Of a stretch of DNA of 64,000 nucleotides, positions 63,041-64,000 are shown piece after piece. A program made the translations under genes and the position numbers. Position 1 is the first letter of the stretch, and each line of letters begins with the position of its first letter. The DNA is from Echinicola sp. 20G (GTDB lineage: Bacteria; Bacteroidota; Bacteroidia; Cytophagales; Cyclobacteriaceae), in assembly GCF_015533855.1 (NCBI RefSeq), contig NZ_AP024154.1, positions 1,491,001-1,555,000 of the forward strand, in the 5' to 3' direction. The notes beneath the pieces are model-generated. The model was not told the DNA's origin. It made no database searches and was given only the letters and a program-made list of their open reading frames with translations.

Positions 63041-63075
63041 CTTCATTTCTTTTCCTTAGATGAAAAGAAACGAAG
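63041..63075. repeat. 14-bp inverted repeat, one mismatch
   Basis: CTTCATTTCTTTTC (63041-63054) and GAAAAGAAACGAAG (63062-63075), loop of 7 bp, directly before the GC-rich palindrome. Confidence 0.65.
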
Positions 63076-63079
63076 TAAA

Positions 63080-63099
63080 CCTGCCTGCCGGCAGGCAGG
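63080..63099. repeat. Perfect 20-bp GC-rich palindrome
   Basis: CCTGCCTGCCGGCAGGCAGG, embedded in an otherwise AT-rich stretch. Similar palindromes are said to recur as dispersed extragenic elements in Bacteroidota genomes; copy number here cannot be counted from one window. Confidence 0.8.
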
Positions 63100-63180
63100 G
63101 ATAAATCAAAACACAGCTAAAGCTTCTTCCCGCAAAGCCACCGCCGCCCCGCAGCTGTGTCGACCTCCCCGCCATAATAA

Positions 63181-63366
63181 GATTTCAAGCTGAATGACTT
63201 TAATTTACTAGCACAGCGTGTTCTAGATAAGCCTTCACTACATTCAGAAATTTCAATGATCATCAAAGCCTCAAAACTTGATAATGAGATCACAGATCAA
63301 TTCTCAATGACTTTTCATTTCATTCCTGAAGTTGTGGAAAGAATTGGCAGGTCAGAAAAAAAGTAA
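63181..63366 (+). pseudogene. Coding-like fragment, possible gene remnant
   Basis: After a TAA at 63178-63180 the frame is open for 61 codons with a normal amino-acid mix (for example AQRVLDKPSLHSEISMI and TFHFIPEVVERIGRSEKK), ending at TAA. There is no start codon at its beginning. It reads like the C-terminus of a gene whose 5' part is gone. Family not recognised. Confidence 0.35.
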
Positions 63367-63384
63367 AGGAAATCTGACTTATTT

Positions 63385-63498
63385 ATGTCAGAACCGGATA
63401 AAAATGGGCATGGTAAATCCTACTTTGTTATCGACAGTATAAGCGATAAAAGAAGTTTGAAGTTGTTTTTAATGATAAAAGTCCCCTTACAATACTAA
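63385..63498 (+). pseudogene. Short coding-like fragment
   Basis: ATG-started frame of 37 codons (MSEPDKNGHGKSYFVIDSI...), with no visible ribosome-binding site. KSYFVIDSISDKRSLKLF looks protein-like. It may be part of the same decayed gene as 63181-63366, joined by a frame shift. Confidence 0.25.
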
Positions 63499-63824
63499 TT
63501 TAGTTTTGATGGACTTGGTTTTTGAGAAGGACGACTGACCCGTTGAGTTTCCCTTGGGCATTTGATTGAGAGACGTTGGCCAAATAATCTGTGAGCAGCG
63601 CCTGATCAAAGCCACAAAAAAGTAAAACCCTTGCGCCCAAAATTGAGTTTTTATGGATGAAATCAGGGGCAAAGCGAGTTTTTCTATTTTCACCATACAG
63701 AAACCCTAGTTTTCTATTAACTTTGTGCCTGCTTTTGAAAGGGTTAAACGGGTACATTTAAATCAAGCGTTCTCTACCCTTTGCAGCCAAAGAATTGAGT
63801 AAGAAGTAATAATATAGAGATATC

Positions 63825-64000
63825 GTGAAGAAATATCAGGAGTTCAAACAAGTAGATTATCCCGGAATAGGAGAAAGTGTACTGAGTTACTGGCAGGAAA
63901 ACAAGATTTTCGAAAAGTCTGTTGAAAATCGTGAAGGTGCAGAAACCTTTACTTTCTTTGAAGGCCCGCCTTCAGCAAATGGTACACCGGGTATTCACCA
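63825..64000 (+). CDS. ileS: Isoleucine--tRNA ligase, N-terminal part (3' truncated by window)
   Basis: First 58 codons of isoleucyl-tRNA synthetase, which charges tRNA-Ile. The start is GTG at 63825, giving MKKYQEFKQVDYPGIGE. The class I signature region FFEGPPSANGTPGIH is at the window end, directly before the HIGH-type motif. The gene continues outside the window; it is on the plus strand and follows the gene-poor spacer. Confidence 0.95.
   Translation, partial: MKKYQEFKQVDYPGIGESVLSYWQENKIFEKSVENREGAETFTFFEGPPSANGTPGIH

Larger units (their letters stand above)
62710..63824. other. Gene-poor spacer of about 1.1 kb before ileS
   Basis: No convincing gene. It holds, in order: an inverted repeat GTGTTTGTG/CACAAACAC (62817-62859) followed by a CTAACAACTAACCCTAAC-like stretch resembling the leader of SusC-type receptor genes; a 14-bp near-palindrome at 63041-63075; a perfect 20-bp palindrome at 63080-63099; an ACACAGCT/AGCTGTGT repeat (63111-63160); two coding-like fragments (63181-63366 and 63385-63498); and an open frame on the minus strand (63757-63500). 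It looks like a decayed locus plus a dispersed repeat. Confidence 0.7.

Noticed and set aside
1..64000. CRISPR arrays, insertion sequences, prophage genes, tRNA or rRNA genes
   Set aside because: No regularly spaced repeats, no transposase, integrase or phage structural motifs, and no cloverleaf or rRNA core sequence seen on either strand.

Overview
The window is about 64 kb of chromosome from a Bacteroidota bacterium. Cytophagales, probably Cyclobacteriaceae (Echinicola, Algoriphagus or Cyclobacterium-like), is my best guess. The AT-rich genes carry Bacteroidota hallmarks: LytTR response regulators paired with LytS-type kinases, an LptC/CNNM/SurA-type envelope cluster, DUF4783 and DUF4382 proteins, an NhaD-type antiporter, and upstream boxes matching the Bacteroidota TAnnTTTG minus-7 element. 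The taxonomic call comes from protein families and was not tested by any search.

Layout. 0-4 kb: 3' end of uvrA, then a LytS-type histidine kinase and two LytTR regulators. 4-7 kb: PhoH/PIN ATPase and a PLP decarboxylase on the minus strand. 7-11 kb: minus-strand unit TPR protein > phosphosulfolactate synthase (comA) > DUF368 membrane protein > aroE. 11-13.4 kb: minus-strand unit rfbC > YwqE-type phosphatase > SDR protein. 13.6-24.3 kb: mostly plus-strand housekeeping genes (hflX, mtgA, pdhA, ribH, aspartate kinase, M14 peptidase), with recF on the minus strand and a secreted GH43 enzyme. 24.4-35 kb: ABC exporter, a LytTR protein with a degenerate receiver, nadC, DUF4783, gpmI, a lipoprotein, nhaD, a Glu/Leu-type dehydrogenase and anmK. 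35.2-43 kb: envelope cluster coaX > outer-membrane protein > TPR protein, then lptC > 71-aa membrane protein > CNNM/CBS protein > periplasmic peptidyl-prolyl isomerase. 43-49 kb: DUF493, pterin dehydratase, rsmI, suhB, an F420-reductase-like protein and a giant AsmA protein. 49-62.7 kb: AEC transporter, two tiny unknown genes, glyA-tatC-rpiB, udk-rdgB, a LOG protein, a DUF4382-ribD-fRMsr unit, a second DUF4382 lipoprotein, a CBM9-like protein and dgt. 62.7-63.8 kb: a 1.1-kb gene-poor stretch with several palindromes and coding-like fragments. The window ends in the first 59 codons of ileS.

The genes are mainly core metabolism, envelope building and nucleotide/cofactor supply. No insertion sequence, prophage, CRISPR array, rRNA or tRNA was found. 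Many convergent or unit-end junctions carry strong, often near-perfect, intrinsic-terminator hairpins.

The most unusual items are: a comA homolog outside a recognisable coenzyme M context; the LytTR protein whose receiver has lost its phosphorylation residues; an interleaved A-B-A'-B' inverted repeat upstream of the dehydrogenase; a structured glyA leader; and the repeat-rich desert before ileS. I did not find a clear-cut new defence or mobile system, and I do not claim one.
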